Origin: Ignavibacteria bacterium UBA4661
GTDB taxonomy: Bacteria; Bacteroidota; Ignavibacteria; Kapaibacteriales; UBA4661
Assembly (NCBI GenBank): GCA_002405405.1
Contig: DHLT01000301.1
Location: forward strand, 1-37,368
Direction: 5' to 3'
DNA: 37,368 nucleotides
In this document: piece by piece, positions 26,091 through 33,117 of the stretch
How the letters are laid out: every line of letters begins with the position of its first letter
Numbering within the stretch: position 1 is the stretch's first letter
Program-made: the position numbers and the translations under genes
Notes under the pieces: generated by a model
The model's input: the letters and a program-made list of their open reading frames with translations, nothing else
What the model was told of the DNA's origin: nothing
Databases searched by the model: none

Positions 26091-26831
26091 ATGAACTCTT
26101 TTCTCAAATCTCTCGCTGTAGTCTGTGTTGCCCTTGGTTTGGTAGCAGTAACAGCATGTAACAACAATCAAACATCGAATGTTGCTCTCATAAGTTCGGT
26201 TGATAGTGCAAGCTATGCTATCGGTATTGACATCGGTAAAAATATCCAGCGCAGTGATGCCGATATCGACCTGAACATCTTGCTTGCCGGCATGAAAGAT
26301 GGTCTTGCTATCGGTCAGGCACTTGCCAAAGGTGATACCACGAAAAAAGGATTGCTGACCGAAGCGCAGATGCAACAAGTCATGATGAATTTCCAAGTTG
26401 CTATTCAACAAAAACAAATGCAAAAAGCTCAAAAACAAGGTGAAGACAACAAACAGCTTGGTCAGGCATTTCTTGCGAAATACAAACAAGAGCAAGGTGT
26501 TACAGCACTGCCGAATGGCATCTTGTACAAAGTCATCAAATCCGGTTCAGGTGCAAGCCCCAACGAAAACAGTACCGTTACCGTTCATTACGAAGGTAAA
26601 TTGGTTGATGGTAAAATCTTCGATAGCTCTTTCCAACGTAATGAGCCTGCGACTTTTCCGCTCGGCAATATGATCCCAGGCTGGAAATCAGTCCTCCCGA
26701 AAATGAAAGTTGGCGATACATGGGAATTCGTTTTACCTGATAGTTTGGGATATGGCGCGCAAGGTGCGGGTGGTGCTATTGGACCATATGCCGTACTTAT
26801 CTTCAAAGTCGAACTGAAAGATGTAAAGTAA
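26091..26831 (+). CDS. FkpA-like FKBP-type peptidyl-prolyl isomerase, lipoprotein
   Basis: Paralogue of the preceding gene, 246 aa. It has a lipoprotein signal with Cys23 in AVTAC, a helical FkpA-like domain (DSASYAIGIDIGKNI onward) and a C-terminal FKBP domain with canonical pocket motifs (VTVHYEGKL, FDSS, MIPGWKSVLPKM, LGYGAQG, AVLIFKVEL). It would be membrane-tethered in the periplasm or outer membrane. The longer frame from 26049 overlaps the previous stop; the ATG at 26091 starts a proper lipoprotein signal. The tandem pair (one soluble, one anchored) probably arose by duplication. A strong terminator follows. Confidence 0.92.
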   Translation: MNSFLKSLAVVCVALGLVAVTACNNNQTSNVALISSVDSASYAIGIDIGKNIQRSDADIDLNILLAGMKDGLAIGQALAKGDTTKKGLLTEAQMQQVMMNFQVAIQQKQMQKAQKQGEDNKQLGQAFLAKYKQEQGVTALPNGILYKVIKSGSGASPNENSTVTVHYEGKLVDGKIFDSSFQRNEPATFPLGNMIPGWKSVLPKMKVGDTWEFVLPDSLGYGAQGAGGAIGPYAVLIFKVELKDVK

Positions 26832-26874
26832 TCTTTGTACTCCAAGTCTTCAGACGATCATCAGTAGTTATTTC

Positions 26875-26912
26875 AACCGCTTGTACTTACAACAGTGCAA
26901 GCGGTTTTTTTT
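26875..26912 (+). terminator. Intrinsic terminator after the FKBP pair
   Basis: AACCGCTTG at 26875-26883 pairs with CAAGCGGTT at 26898-26906, with a 14-base loop, and is followed by T residues to 26912. It is placed just after the FKBP lipoprotein stop. Confidence 0.85.
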
Positions 26913-26928
26913 GGCAGTACTTTCTCTA

Positions 26929-27753
26929 TTACAAGGGTGCAAGCGTTCCCATCTCGCCTTTTCCCAATCGCTTGCGTGCGGCGTGCATTTGCTCGGCAGT
27001 GGTCATAACAAAGGGTCCGCCATAGACGATAGGTTCGTTATGAGGTATCCCTGAAGCAAAGATAATATGTGCCGATGTGTCGAGTGCTTGTACTCTTACC
27101 GTATTCCCTTCATTCTCGAAAGTTACTAATGCTCGTGCGGAAATAACACGGTCTTGTATTTGCACACCCCCCTCTAAACAATACACAAATGCCATGACAT
27201 GTGCAGGAAGTTCGAGAATAGTATGTGGGTCTAGAACAATATCGTACAACTCTGTTTTCGTGACGAGTTCTATGGGCGATATCATACCTTGATATGTACC
27301 TTGCAGTACACGAAGATGTATACCGTCACTACTGTATGTTGGAATTTGCTCTGCGACGGCATGAAATGCTTGCGGCGCAACAAGGCGATTGCTGTCGGCA
27401 TGGTTGATCCAAATTTGCAATCCATGACATGGCACGCCATATTCCGTGGGTACTTCGTCGTGGTGAATACCACTGCCTGCCTGCGTTACGTGAATATCAC
27501 CCGGCGCGATAATACTACGATCACCTAAACTATCCCGATTGAGAAATGCTCCTTGACTATCAGGGAGCATATAGGTCATGACAGATACCCCGGCATGAGG
27601 ATGCGGACCAAAGATACCACGATCCATATAGAATTCCGTAAATACCAAGAATGGTTCAAAGCCATGTTCGGCATGAAACATGTCAACAGTAGTAAAGCCC
27701 GGCGCATTAGTTGTGAGTGCTTTGGGATGAACAGCGCGAATAGATTTCAACAT
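26929..27753 (-). CDS. Pirin family protein
   Basis: Bicupin protein of the pirin family, 274 aa. The N-terminal cupin keeps the metal ligands: His51 and His53 in GPHPHAG, and His98 and Glu100 in SGIHHDEVP. FLVFTEF and PGDIHVTQAG are also family-typical. The C-terminal cupin (VYCLEGGVQIQD onward) is more divergent, and the protein ends ARKRLGKGEMGTL, characteristic of pirins. Some bacterial members act as quercetin dioxygenases; others bind partners. It is convergent with the FKBP pair and lies downstream of a terminator for the Gln-rich gene. Confidence 0.93.
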   Translation of the reverse strand: MLKSIRAVHPKALTTNAPGFTTVDMFHAEHGFEPFLVFTEFYMDRGIFGPHPHAGVSVMTYMLPDSQGAFLNRDSLGDRSIIAPGDIHVTQAGSGIHHDEVPTEYGVPCHGLQIWINHADSNRLVAPQAFHAVAEQIPTYSSDGIHLRVLQGTYQGMISPIELVTKTELYDIVLDPHTILELPAHVMAFVYCLEGGVQIQDRVISARALVTFENEGNTVRVQALDTSAHIIFASGIPHNEPIVYGGPFVMTTAEQMHAARKRLGKGEMGTLAPL

Positions 27754-27801
27754 ATCGGCATGAAAAAGTAAAAAAAGAATAGGCTAGTATTCTACAATAA
27801 A

Positions 27802-27833
27802 AAAGCCGCAGAGTGTAGATTTCATGCGGCTTT
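27802..27833 (-). terminator. Intrinsic terminator for the Gln-rich gene
   Basis: AAAGCCGCA at 27802-27810 pairs with TGCGGCTTT at 27825-27833 across a 14-base loop. On the minus strand the stem is followed by a T-rich run (A-rich on the plus strand at 27796-27804). It supports transcription of the 128-aa gene on the minus strand and separates it from pirin. Confidence 0.75.
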
Positions 27834-27860
27834 AAAAGTATCTGAAGTTATGCCGACAAC

Positions 27861-28247
27861 TTATGCAGCAAGTTGAAGAAATTGTTGCGGTGTTTGATTT
27901 GCTTGTGCAAGCGAGGCAACAGCAATCTGCTGTTGTACCTGCGAGCGTGATAGTTGCAGTGTCTGCTCGGCATCGCTTGCTGATTGCAAGGACTGCTGAT
28001 TACTCAGTTCTTGCACGGCATTTTGTGACTGTTGTGCTACGCGTGCTTCGTTGGAGATTGCACCGGTGTCAGGCACATTCTGTGAAGTCCGTGCCTGCTC
28101 TCCTTGCTGTGTTCGGCGCGTACTTTGTGTTTGTTGCGTCTGCTCAACACGCTGGACTTCCTGCGTACGCTCTGCTTCTTGTGTACGCTGAGCTTGTTGT
28201 ACTTGCTGAACGGGCTGTTGCAACTTGCTGATGTCGGTAGTATTCAT
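27861..28247 (-). CDS. Gln-rich small protein with a flagellin D0-like C-terminal helix
   Basis: A 128-aa protein of low complexity. Residues 8-57 are almost all Gln, Thr, Arg, Glu and Ser in loose TQExxR repeats. Residues about 64-98 are helical and Gln/Ser rich. Residues 100-126 (SRSQVQQQ then LAQANQTPQQFLQL) match the C-terminal D0 helix of flagellin, which in Salmonella FliC reads SRAQILQQ then LAQANQVPQNVLSL. There is no signal peptide or membrane segment. The gene starts with ATG at 28247 and ends in TAA just upstream of a minus-strand terminator, both supporting expression. The function is unknown: it could be secreted, bind flagellin or a chaperone, or keep only a helical packing motif. 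No flagellar genes are in the window. Confidence 0.7.
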   Translation of the reverse strand: MNTTDISKLQQPVQQVQQAQRTQEAERTQEVQRVEQTQQTQSTRRTQQGEQARTSQNVPDTGAISNEARVAQQSQNAVQELSNQQSLQSASDAEQTLQLSRSQVQQQIAVASLAQANQTPQQFLQLAA

Positions 28248-28377
28248 GATTTGACTGAAAAACAGTATTATACACCCGCATCCTGCGTGAATTGCTCATC
28301 CGTATTGCATTAACAAGGTTATGCGAAGATACAAAAAATGTATGCTTGTTATGCTCAAGCATTGACTACATTTTTTG

Positions 28378-29037
28378 CTATCGCAAGATCGATTTCGTTA
28401 TCACCATTTCGACAAGAAAATACTGCTCCAGTCGAAATTTTGGTCCGAATTCCTCAGGCGGAACATCAGACTGTGCCACATTGCAATACGAACCACTACC
28501 ATCGGGATATATCGTCGGTGGAATAATAGCGCACAGATAGAACGGCTTACCAATCGGCACTGCCAATGTTGTATTTGCCCCAAGGAAATCTTTCAAAGCA
28601 TAATCTTCCTTGATAGGCAATAAAGCATACGTAAGCTTTCGACTACTGAACTGTGGTGTACTTATCTGCATTCGTAGCTTATCATCTTGTATTTTACAAA
28701 TAAATCGAAAGGATGACGAATCCTTTTTGATCATAAAAAAATCATCAATGGTGCCATCTATCAATGTATCTGTTTTGACAAGTTTGCCTCGCTTGAATTC
28801 TTTGACAAAGAGCTGGTAAAATGTGCCTTTCAAACTTGTACTCTTGAAATGTACCAGCTGAATAGCAAGATTCTCAAAGCGCATGAGGTGATTGAGCGAT
28901 TCATTACCTGTGCTATAGTCTAAACGAAGTATTGCCACTGAATCAGAACCTTGCGCATGTGTCACACATGGCAACAAAAAGAACAGAGAGAATGCCACAG
29001 TTATGTGCGCGATAATATTTATGTATGGTATCATCAT
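28378..29037 (-). CDS. Secreted protein of unknown function
   Basis: Not recognised. It is about 219 aa from the ATG at 29037 (another ATG follows at 29034). An N-terminal signal peptide (hydrophobic run, then LLPCVTHAQG) indicates export, probably to the periplasm. The mature part is predicted mostly beta with basic patches (KGTFYQLFVKEFKRGKLVKTD, RFICKIQDDKLRMQIS), two Cys late in the chain (YLCAI, SYCNV) that could form a disulfide, and a PPTIYPDGSG segment. It lies 69 bp downstream of the M56 peptidase gene in the same direction and could be part of that regulated unit. Confidence 0.65.
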   Translation of the reverse strand: MMIPYINIIAHITVAFSLFFLLPCVTHAQGSDSVAILRLDYSTGNESLNHLMRFENLAIQLVHFKSTSLKGTFYQLFVKEFKRGKLVKTDTLIDGTIDDFFMIKKDSSSFRFICKIQDDKLRMQISTPQFSSRKLTYALLPIKEDYALKDFLGANTTLAVPIGKPFYLCAIIPPTIYPDGSGSYCNVAQSDVPPEEFGPKFRLEQYFLVEMVITKSILR

Positions 29038-29106
29038 GAAAAAGAATTGATGAGAAAAAATGACCGCGAACAAGATACTGTGGCATATTCCACTGCTTAT
29101 CCATGA

Positions 29107-31863
29107 TTACCAATCCGTCAGTAACTCAGTAATTTTTTTCGTGCTGAGTCCTTCCTCTTTGAGTTTTTTCAACTTTTTGATCGAGATTCCAAGCACGCCG
29201 ATTTCGCTGATTTCATCGGAGGTAAAACCCATTCCTTTTGCTTCGCGCACCCATTCGATACTCACACCTCGCACGCCAATTTCTGCAATATCATCAGAGT
29301 TCAAGCCAAGCTTGCGGAGTTCAGAAGCATAGTCGGGACGAATACCACGTACGGCAAGTTCCATTGTTTCATCAGTCGAGAATCCTTGTTCCTTATATGC
29401 TTTGGCAGTTTCGGGCTTGATACCTCGCACACCATATTCCATCGCGGCATGCACATCAAAACCTTGTGCTTGATATACTTTTGCACGTTCGGGATCAATA
29501 CCACGCACGGCAAGTTCCATTGCATCATGATCAGAGAATCCTGCTGAACGGAATTTTTTGGCTGTTTCAGGTTTGATACCGCGAACGGCATACTCGAGCA
29601 TTTCACGATATGCAAAGCCCGCCGCTTTGTACTCTTTCGCTTTTTCAGGACTGATGCCACGAACCGCGATTTCCATTGCTTCATCGTCCGGGACACCGGC
29701 ATCGCGGAGTTTTTTAGCAGTTTCGGGTTTGATACCGCGCACGGCATATTCCATAGCATCATCGGTAGCAAAGCCAAGCTCTTTGTATGCTTGGGCTGTT
29801 TTCGGAGTAATGCCACGTACGCCAAGTTCGTACACCTCGTGCCCTTTAAAACCTGCGGCTTTGAGTTCTTTGGCGGTTGTAGGCTTGATTCCTCGTACAC
29901 CCAATTCCTTTGCTTCGTCTGTAGAAAATCCGGCATCTTTATATTCCTTCACCGTAGCAGGACGCAAACCACGTACACCAAATTCTACAGCTTCATTGCG
30001 AGTGAATCCCTGCGACATAAAGGACGACGCTACGGCAGGCGAAACACCAACCACACCAAAAGATTGAATATCATCGACTTTCATACCCTGTGCAAGTGCA
30101 TCTTTGACATACGATGGCTTCACACCGGTAAGAACAAAACCCACAACATGATTGAGCGACAAATTCATTCCTTTGAATGCTTCGAACTTACTGAGTTTTG
30201 TTCCTGCCAAGGCAACATCATAGAGTAACATATCCGTAACGGGACTATATCCCATTGCTTTAAGCTCGGCAATAGCTTTAGTATCAGCTGTAAAGCGGTA
30301 TGTTCCTTTGGCTTTACCACGGGCATTGACTGTTCCCTTCATACTGAGTGTACCGAGTTCAAAGGGCAGAGTGCAAGAAATTTCACCTTCTTTTGCAAAA
30401 GATTGCGCAGATAGACCTCGAAATTTATCAAGAGAGTAACGGCTGTATATGTGATAACCGATGCCATCATTTGGTTCATTTAAGCGCAAGGTAACGCGGT
30501 CATCATCACGCAGTTCTGCCGCCCATTCGCCTACAGGCTCTGCGTTGGGATCAAGCCGGTCTTTGGTACGATTGAACACGACATGGTCACCATAGATCAT
30601 GGTATCATCATCACGTTCAACAGAATCTTTTTTGGTTTTGCGTTTGTCACGTTCAGCGGTCAGACCAATGGGCTCAGCGATGGTTTCAACAACAGCATCT
30701 TTGACAACTGTTGATGTTTTAGCAACAAGTTCCTGCACTTCTGTGTTGGTGCCGAGAACAAGCATAAGAGCAATCGTCAAGGCAAGTGCTGCCGAGAAAT
30801 AACCGCTGTGCAAGCGGGGCGTGTCGACAGGTGATTGCAATAAGCGTTGGATACGATGAAGAAGCATATTCTTTCCTCCTTTGCCGGGGAAAAATTGTGA
30901 AGACGAGAATGGATTGATGAGAGAAGAATACTGAACAAGCGCGGAGAGTGCCGTAGCAATAGCACGAGAATCTCCCGTTACACTGAGCGCAATATCATCG
31001 CAACAGTGTTCACGCTCTTGGTTGAAAATTCCTGACAACCACCACACCGCGGGATGATAAAACAGGATACTTTCGACAATAGACTGCACGATATTCACAG
31101 CAAAATCACGCCGAAGAATATGAGCCATTTCGTGAGCAAGAATTGCTTCGACTTGTTGCGGTGTCAGCCCCGCAATCATGCCCACCGGAAAAAGAATCAT
31201 CGGCTTGAGAATACCAATCGTCATTGGCACGCGAGCAAGCGTAGATTCTACTACCTCAACTGTTGTGGAGAGTGCGATTTTTTCGGCAATCGATTGTACC
31301 GTCCGTTGCCAGACTTCGGGCAGAGGTTGTACACCCTCTGTACGCAGTCGCCGCACATACCATGTGCTTAAAAAAAGTTTTCCCAAAAAGACCACGACTC
31401 CGCAGAACCATAGTGCTACCATGAAGTCGATGTGTTCATTGATAAAAGTTTGCCATGTTCCTTGAAGTGCTTGTAAGCGTTGGAGCAATGTGGGTAGAGA
31501 GCTTGCTGTAACACTCTGCGTCATGGTTGCATTACCTTGCGACAAGGATGATGATATCGACTGCGAAGAAAGAGACTCTTGTGAGACACTGCTCATGACA
31601 GAAGCACTGCGAATACTCACAAGTGGCTGTGCTGAAGAATATTCAATGAATGCCGTTCCACACACAATACAAAAAAGCAAAGCCAAACCACCAAGTGCTA
31701 CACGATAGACATATTCTGACTCGCGCTCATCGCCACGAGCACGCAAGCGATGAAATACAACACCGGCAACCAAGGCGATCAAGGCACCCTGCCACAAAGA
31801 ATGAATCAATGCCCACCCAATAGCATATAACAGTGTCGAGCCGGTCGAGGAAAATGCAAGCAT
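29107..31863 (-). CDS. BlaR1/MecR1-like M56 metallopeptidase with a 26-residue repeat array
   Basis: A 918-aa membrane metallopeptidase. Residues 1-80 hold two membrane spans, 147-166 a third, and 355-371 a fourth. The M56 zinc site is HEMAH (His244-Glu245, His248), followed by FYHPAVWWLSGIFNQEREHCCDD, where Glu283 or Glu285 supplies the third ligand. This is the BlaR1 protease core, which in BlaR1 leads to loss of the BlaI repressor. In place of the penicillin-binding sensor, the part after the last span has a beta-rich region (about 415-545) and fourteen 26-residue repeats from 551 to 914, with consensus GVRGIxPxxAxxxxxxGF and an acidic xxxxAMEL end. The adjacent upstream gene encodes a BlaI-type repressor. 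AAAGG lies seven bases before the start. The ligand is unknown. Confidence 0.88.
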   Translation of the reverse strand: MLAFSSTGSTLLYAIGWALIHSLWQGALIALVAGVVFHRLRARGDERESEYVYRVALGGLALLFCIVCGTAFIEYSSAQPLVSIRSASVMSSVSQESLSSQSISSSLSQGNATMTQSVTASSLPTLLQRLQALQGTWQTFINEHIDFMVALWFCGVVVFLGKLFLSTWYVRRLRTEGVQPLPEVWQRTVQSIAEKIALSTTVEVVESTLARVPMTIGILKPMILFPVGMIAGLTPQQVEAILAHEMAHILRRDFAVNIVQSIVESILFYHPAVWWLSGIFNQEREHCCDDIALSVTGDSRAIATALSALVQYSSLINPFSSSQFFPGKGGKNMLLHRIQRLLQSPVDTPRLHSGYFSAALALTIALMLVLGTNTEVQELVAKTSTVVKDAVVETIAEPIGLTAERDKRKTKKDSVERDDDTMIYGDHVVFNRTKDRLDPNAEPVGEWAAELRDDDRVTLRLNEPNDGIGYHIYSRYSLDKFRGLSAQSFAKEGEISCTLPFELGTLSMKGTVNARGKAKGTYRFTADTKAIAELKAMGYSPVTDMLLYDVALAGTKLSKFEAFKGMNLSLNHVVGFVLTGVKPSYVKDALAQGMKVDDIQSFGVVGVSPAVASSFMSQGFTRNEAVEFGVRGLRPATVKEYKDAGFSTDEAKELGVRGIKPTTAKELKAAGFKGHEVYELGVRGITPKTAQAYKELGFATDDAMEYAVRGIKPETAKKLRDAGVPDDEAMEIAVRGISPEKAKEYKAAGFAYREMLEYAVRGIKPETAKKFRSAGFSDHDAMELAVRGIDPERAKVYQAQGFDVHAAMEYGVRGIKPETAKAYKEQGFSTDETMELAVRGIRPDYASELRKLGLNSDDIAEIGVRGVSIEWVREAKGMGFTSDEISEIGVLGISIKKLKKLKEEGLSTKKITELLTDW
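29122..30213 (-). repeat. Fourteen tandem 78-bp coding repeats
   Basis: The 3' part of the M56 gene consists of 14 units of exactly 78 bp with no gaps between them. The two nearest the membrane (protein residues 551-602) are the most divergent; units 3-11 carry GVRG or AVRG. The DNA has diverged between units while the protein pattern holds, which suggests an old, selected array rather than a recent slippage product. Confidence 0.88.
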
Positions 31864-31933
31864 GAGAACACCTTTCGGGAAAATGCAGTGAAAAGAGAGA
31901 GTATTTGTGATCGATAAATATGGGGGTGTGCAA

Positions 31934-32374
31934 CTATTTGCTTTTCAAGAGCTTTTGAATTTCTTCCATTTCTTCTTTCGAGGGTGAGTAATTTCCAAGC
32001 GCCTGCTTGACAAGTTGCATAGGCGAGCCATGAAAAACAGCATCCATGAATTTTCCTAAGAGTGCTTTTTGCGTTTCTTCACGGGAGACAGTTGCAGAGT
32101 ACAAATGCGTTTTGTTGCTCTCATCGCGTCGAACTAATCCTTTTTCTGCCATGATCTGCATGATCTTGAGTGTGGTGGTATAACCGATTTCTCCCTCAAG
32201 ACCTTTTTGCACTTCTTTCGCATTGAGCATATCATTGACATCGCGAACGGATGCCGGTTGATGCTCCCACAAAATTTGCAGAATGGCTAATTCAGCATCA
32301 GTGGGCTTTACGGATGATGTTGAAAAAAAAGAACGCATCGTTTTTTTGACTGAAGATTTTGATGCAGATGCCAT
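31934..32374 (-). CDS. BlaI/MecI/CopY family transcriptional repressor
   Basis: A 146-aa DNA-binding repressor of the BlaI/MecI (Penicillinase_R) family. The winged-helix core is visible: LTDAELAILQILWEHQP-like helix 1 (here PTDAELAILQILWEHQP), VRDVNDMLN, then GYTTTLKIMQIMAEKGLVRRDES (recognition helix and wing) and HLYSATVSREET. The C-terminal helices (MDAVFHGSPMQLVKQAL onward) give dimerisation. The N-terminus is about 20 residues longer and Ser/Lys-rich. The ATG at 32374 is preferred over a TTG at 32389; GAGGG lies about nine bases upstream. It is followed after 70 bp by the M56 peptidase gene. Three palindromes upstream are its likely operators. Confidence 0.93.
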   Translation of the reverse strand: MASASKSSVKKTMRSFFSTSSVKPTDAELAILQILWEHQPASVRDVNDMLNAKEVQKGLEGEIGYTTTLKIMQIMAEKGLVRRDESNKTHLYSATVSREETQKALLGKFMDAVFHGSPMQLVKQALGNYSPSKEEMEEIQKLLKSK

Positions 32375-32432
32375 AGTATATGCCCTCAAAGTATTTCAAA
32401 GATTGTTTTTGTGAGTTGTCTTGCTGTTATTA

Positions 32433-32452
32433 TCTACGAAAAATTTCGTAGA
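32433..32452. promoter_or_regulatory. Operator O1: TCTACGAAA-AA-TTTCGTAGA
   Basis: A perfect 9-bp inverted repeat with a two-base spacer, 58 bp upstream of the repressor start. BlaI-type repressors are known to bind palindromes near their own genes. It shares geometry and core with the two sites that follow. Confidence 0.75.
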
Positions 32453-32504
32453 AAAGTTTCAAAAAAAGACGAAGATATTACTTGCTATTTTCTTCCGCCT
32501 GATT

Positions 32505-32524
32505 TATACGAATTGTTTCGTAGA
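32505..32524. promoter_or_regulatory. Operator O2: TATACGAAT-TG-TTTCGTAGA
   Basis: The right arm is identical to that of O1 and the left arm keeps TACGAA. The 9-2-9 layout is the same. The centre lies 72 bp from that of O1. Confidence 0.68.
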
Positions 32525-32528
32525 TAAA

Positions 32529-32548
32529 CTTACGAAGTATTTCGTAGA
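32529..32548. promoter_or_regulatory. Operator O3: CTTACGAAG-TA-TTTCGTAGA
   Basis: The right arm is again identical and the left arm keeps TACGAA. The centre lies 24 bp from that of O2, so two dimers could sit side by side. Confidence 0.65.
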
Positions 32549-32593
32549 TAGTTTCAAAAAAGTTGTGAAGAGATTGCAAAAAGTACAACAATC

Positions 32594-32633
32594 CACAAAA
32601 AAATCCCGCATAAGCATACAGCTGTGCGGGATT
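32594..32633 (-). terminator. Terminator for the HMA-domain gene
   Basis: AATCCCGCA at 32602-32610 pairs with TGCGGGATT at 32625-32633. On the minus strand the stem is followed by a run of T (A run 32597-32603). It lies just past the stop of the HMA gene, whose transcript runs this way. Confidence 0.75.
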
Positions 32634-32670
32634 ATGTTGTGTTGATTGTGCGGGATTATGTTGTGTTGAT
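32623..32670. repeat. Perfect 24-bp tandem duplication
   Basis: Two identical adjacent copies occupy 32623-32646 and 32647-32670, each starting TGTGCGGGATTATG. Each copy contains the TGCGGGATT arm of the terminator, so the hairpin has two alternative upstream arms on the minus-strand transcript. Confidence 0.9.
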
Positions 32671-32704
32671 GAGTGTGTATAAAGCAATACACTGCATGCA
32701 ATGC

Positions 32705-33079
32705 TTAATGTGTCTTTGCACCTGCTTCACGATACTTACAGCATTTCGGAAGTCCTGCATAGGTTGCATCCTGTGCTTTGGTTGTTTCTATATCATGACC
32801 AACCGATACGACTTTATCTTGAATAGCTTTGAGGTTTGTTTTGCTGTCATCAAATTTCACCGCAAGCATTTTTGTATTTTTATCCCATGTTGCCGATTGA
32901 ACGCCCTGCACTTCTTTGACGGCTTTTTCAATGCGTTTTTTGCACGAACCGCAATTGCCTGATACTTTGATTGTTTCTGCCTTATCCGCAGAAAATGCTG
33001 AAGCAGCAGTGCAACCCGCGATGATAGCACTAACAACCACAAGGCGTTGCCATGAACGGCGCAAAAAGAATGTTTTCAT
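32705..33079 (-). CDS. Exported heavy-metal-associated (HMA) domain protein, MerP-like
   Basis: A 124-aa exported metal-binding protein. The basic, hydrophobic N-terminus (residues 1-30, ending ASAFSA) is a signal peptide. The HMA ferredoxin-like fold follows (about 36-105), with metal-binding Cys43 and Cys46 in SGNCGSCKKRIEKAV. In place of the usual Met before the first Cys it has Asn. A C-terminal tail adds LPKCCKY (Cys113, Cys114), a second potential metal site that I recall in Bacteroidota HMA proteins. It probably carries Cu(I) or a similar soft metal in the periplasm. It is divergent from the CxxC redoxin-like gene across 38 bp and ends just before a terminator. Confidence 0.87.
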   Translation of the reverse strand: MKTFFLRRSWQRLVVVSAIIAGCTAASAFSADKAETIKVSGNCGSCKKRIEKAVKEVQGVQSATWDKNTKMLAVKFDDSKTNLKAIQDKVVSVGHDIETTKAQDATYAGLPKCCKYREAGAKTH

Positions 33080-33117
33080 AGAATCAGTTCCTTAAAGTGA
33101 ACGAAGAGGTAATGTGT

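Noticed and set aside
27863..28231. Plus-strand open frame of 122 codons opposite the Gln-rich gene
   Set aside because: The minus-strand frame has a flagellin-like tail and a matching minus-strand terminator, so this is the shadow.
29558..30067. Plus-strand open frame of 169 codons with repeated SGLIPRTA motifs
   Set aside because: It is the antisense shadow of the M56 repeat array; the repetition comes from the 78-bp units on the minus strand.
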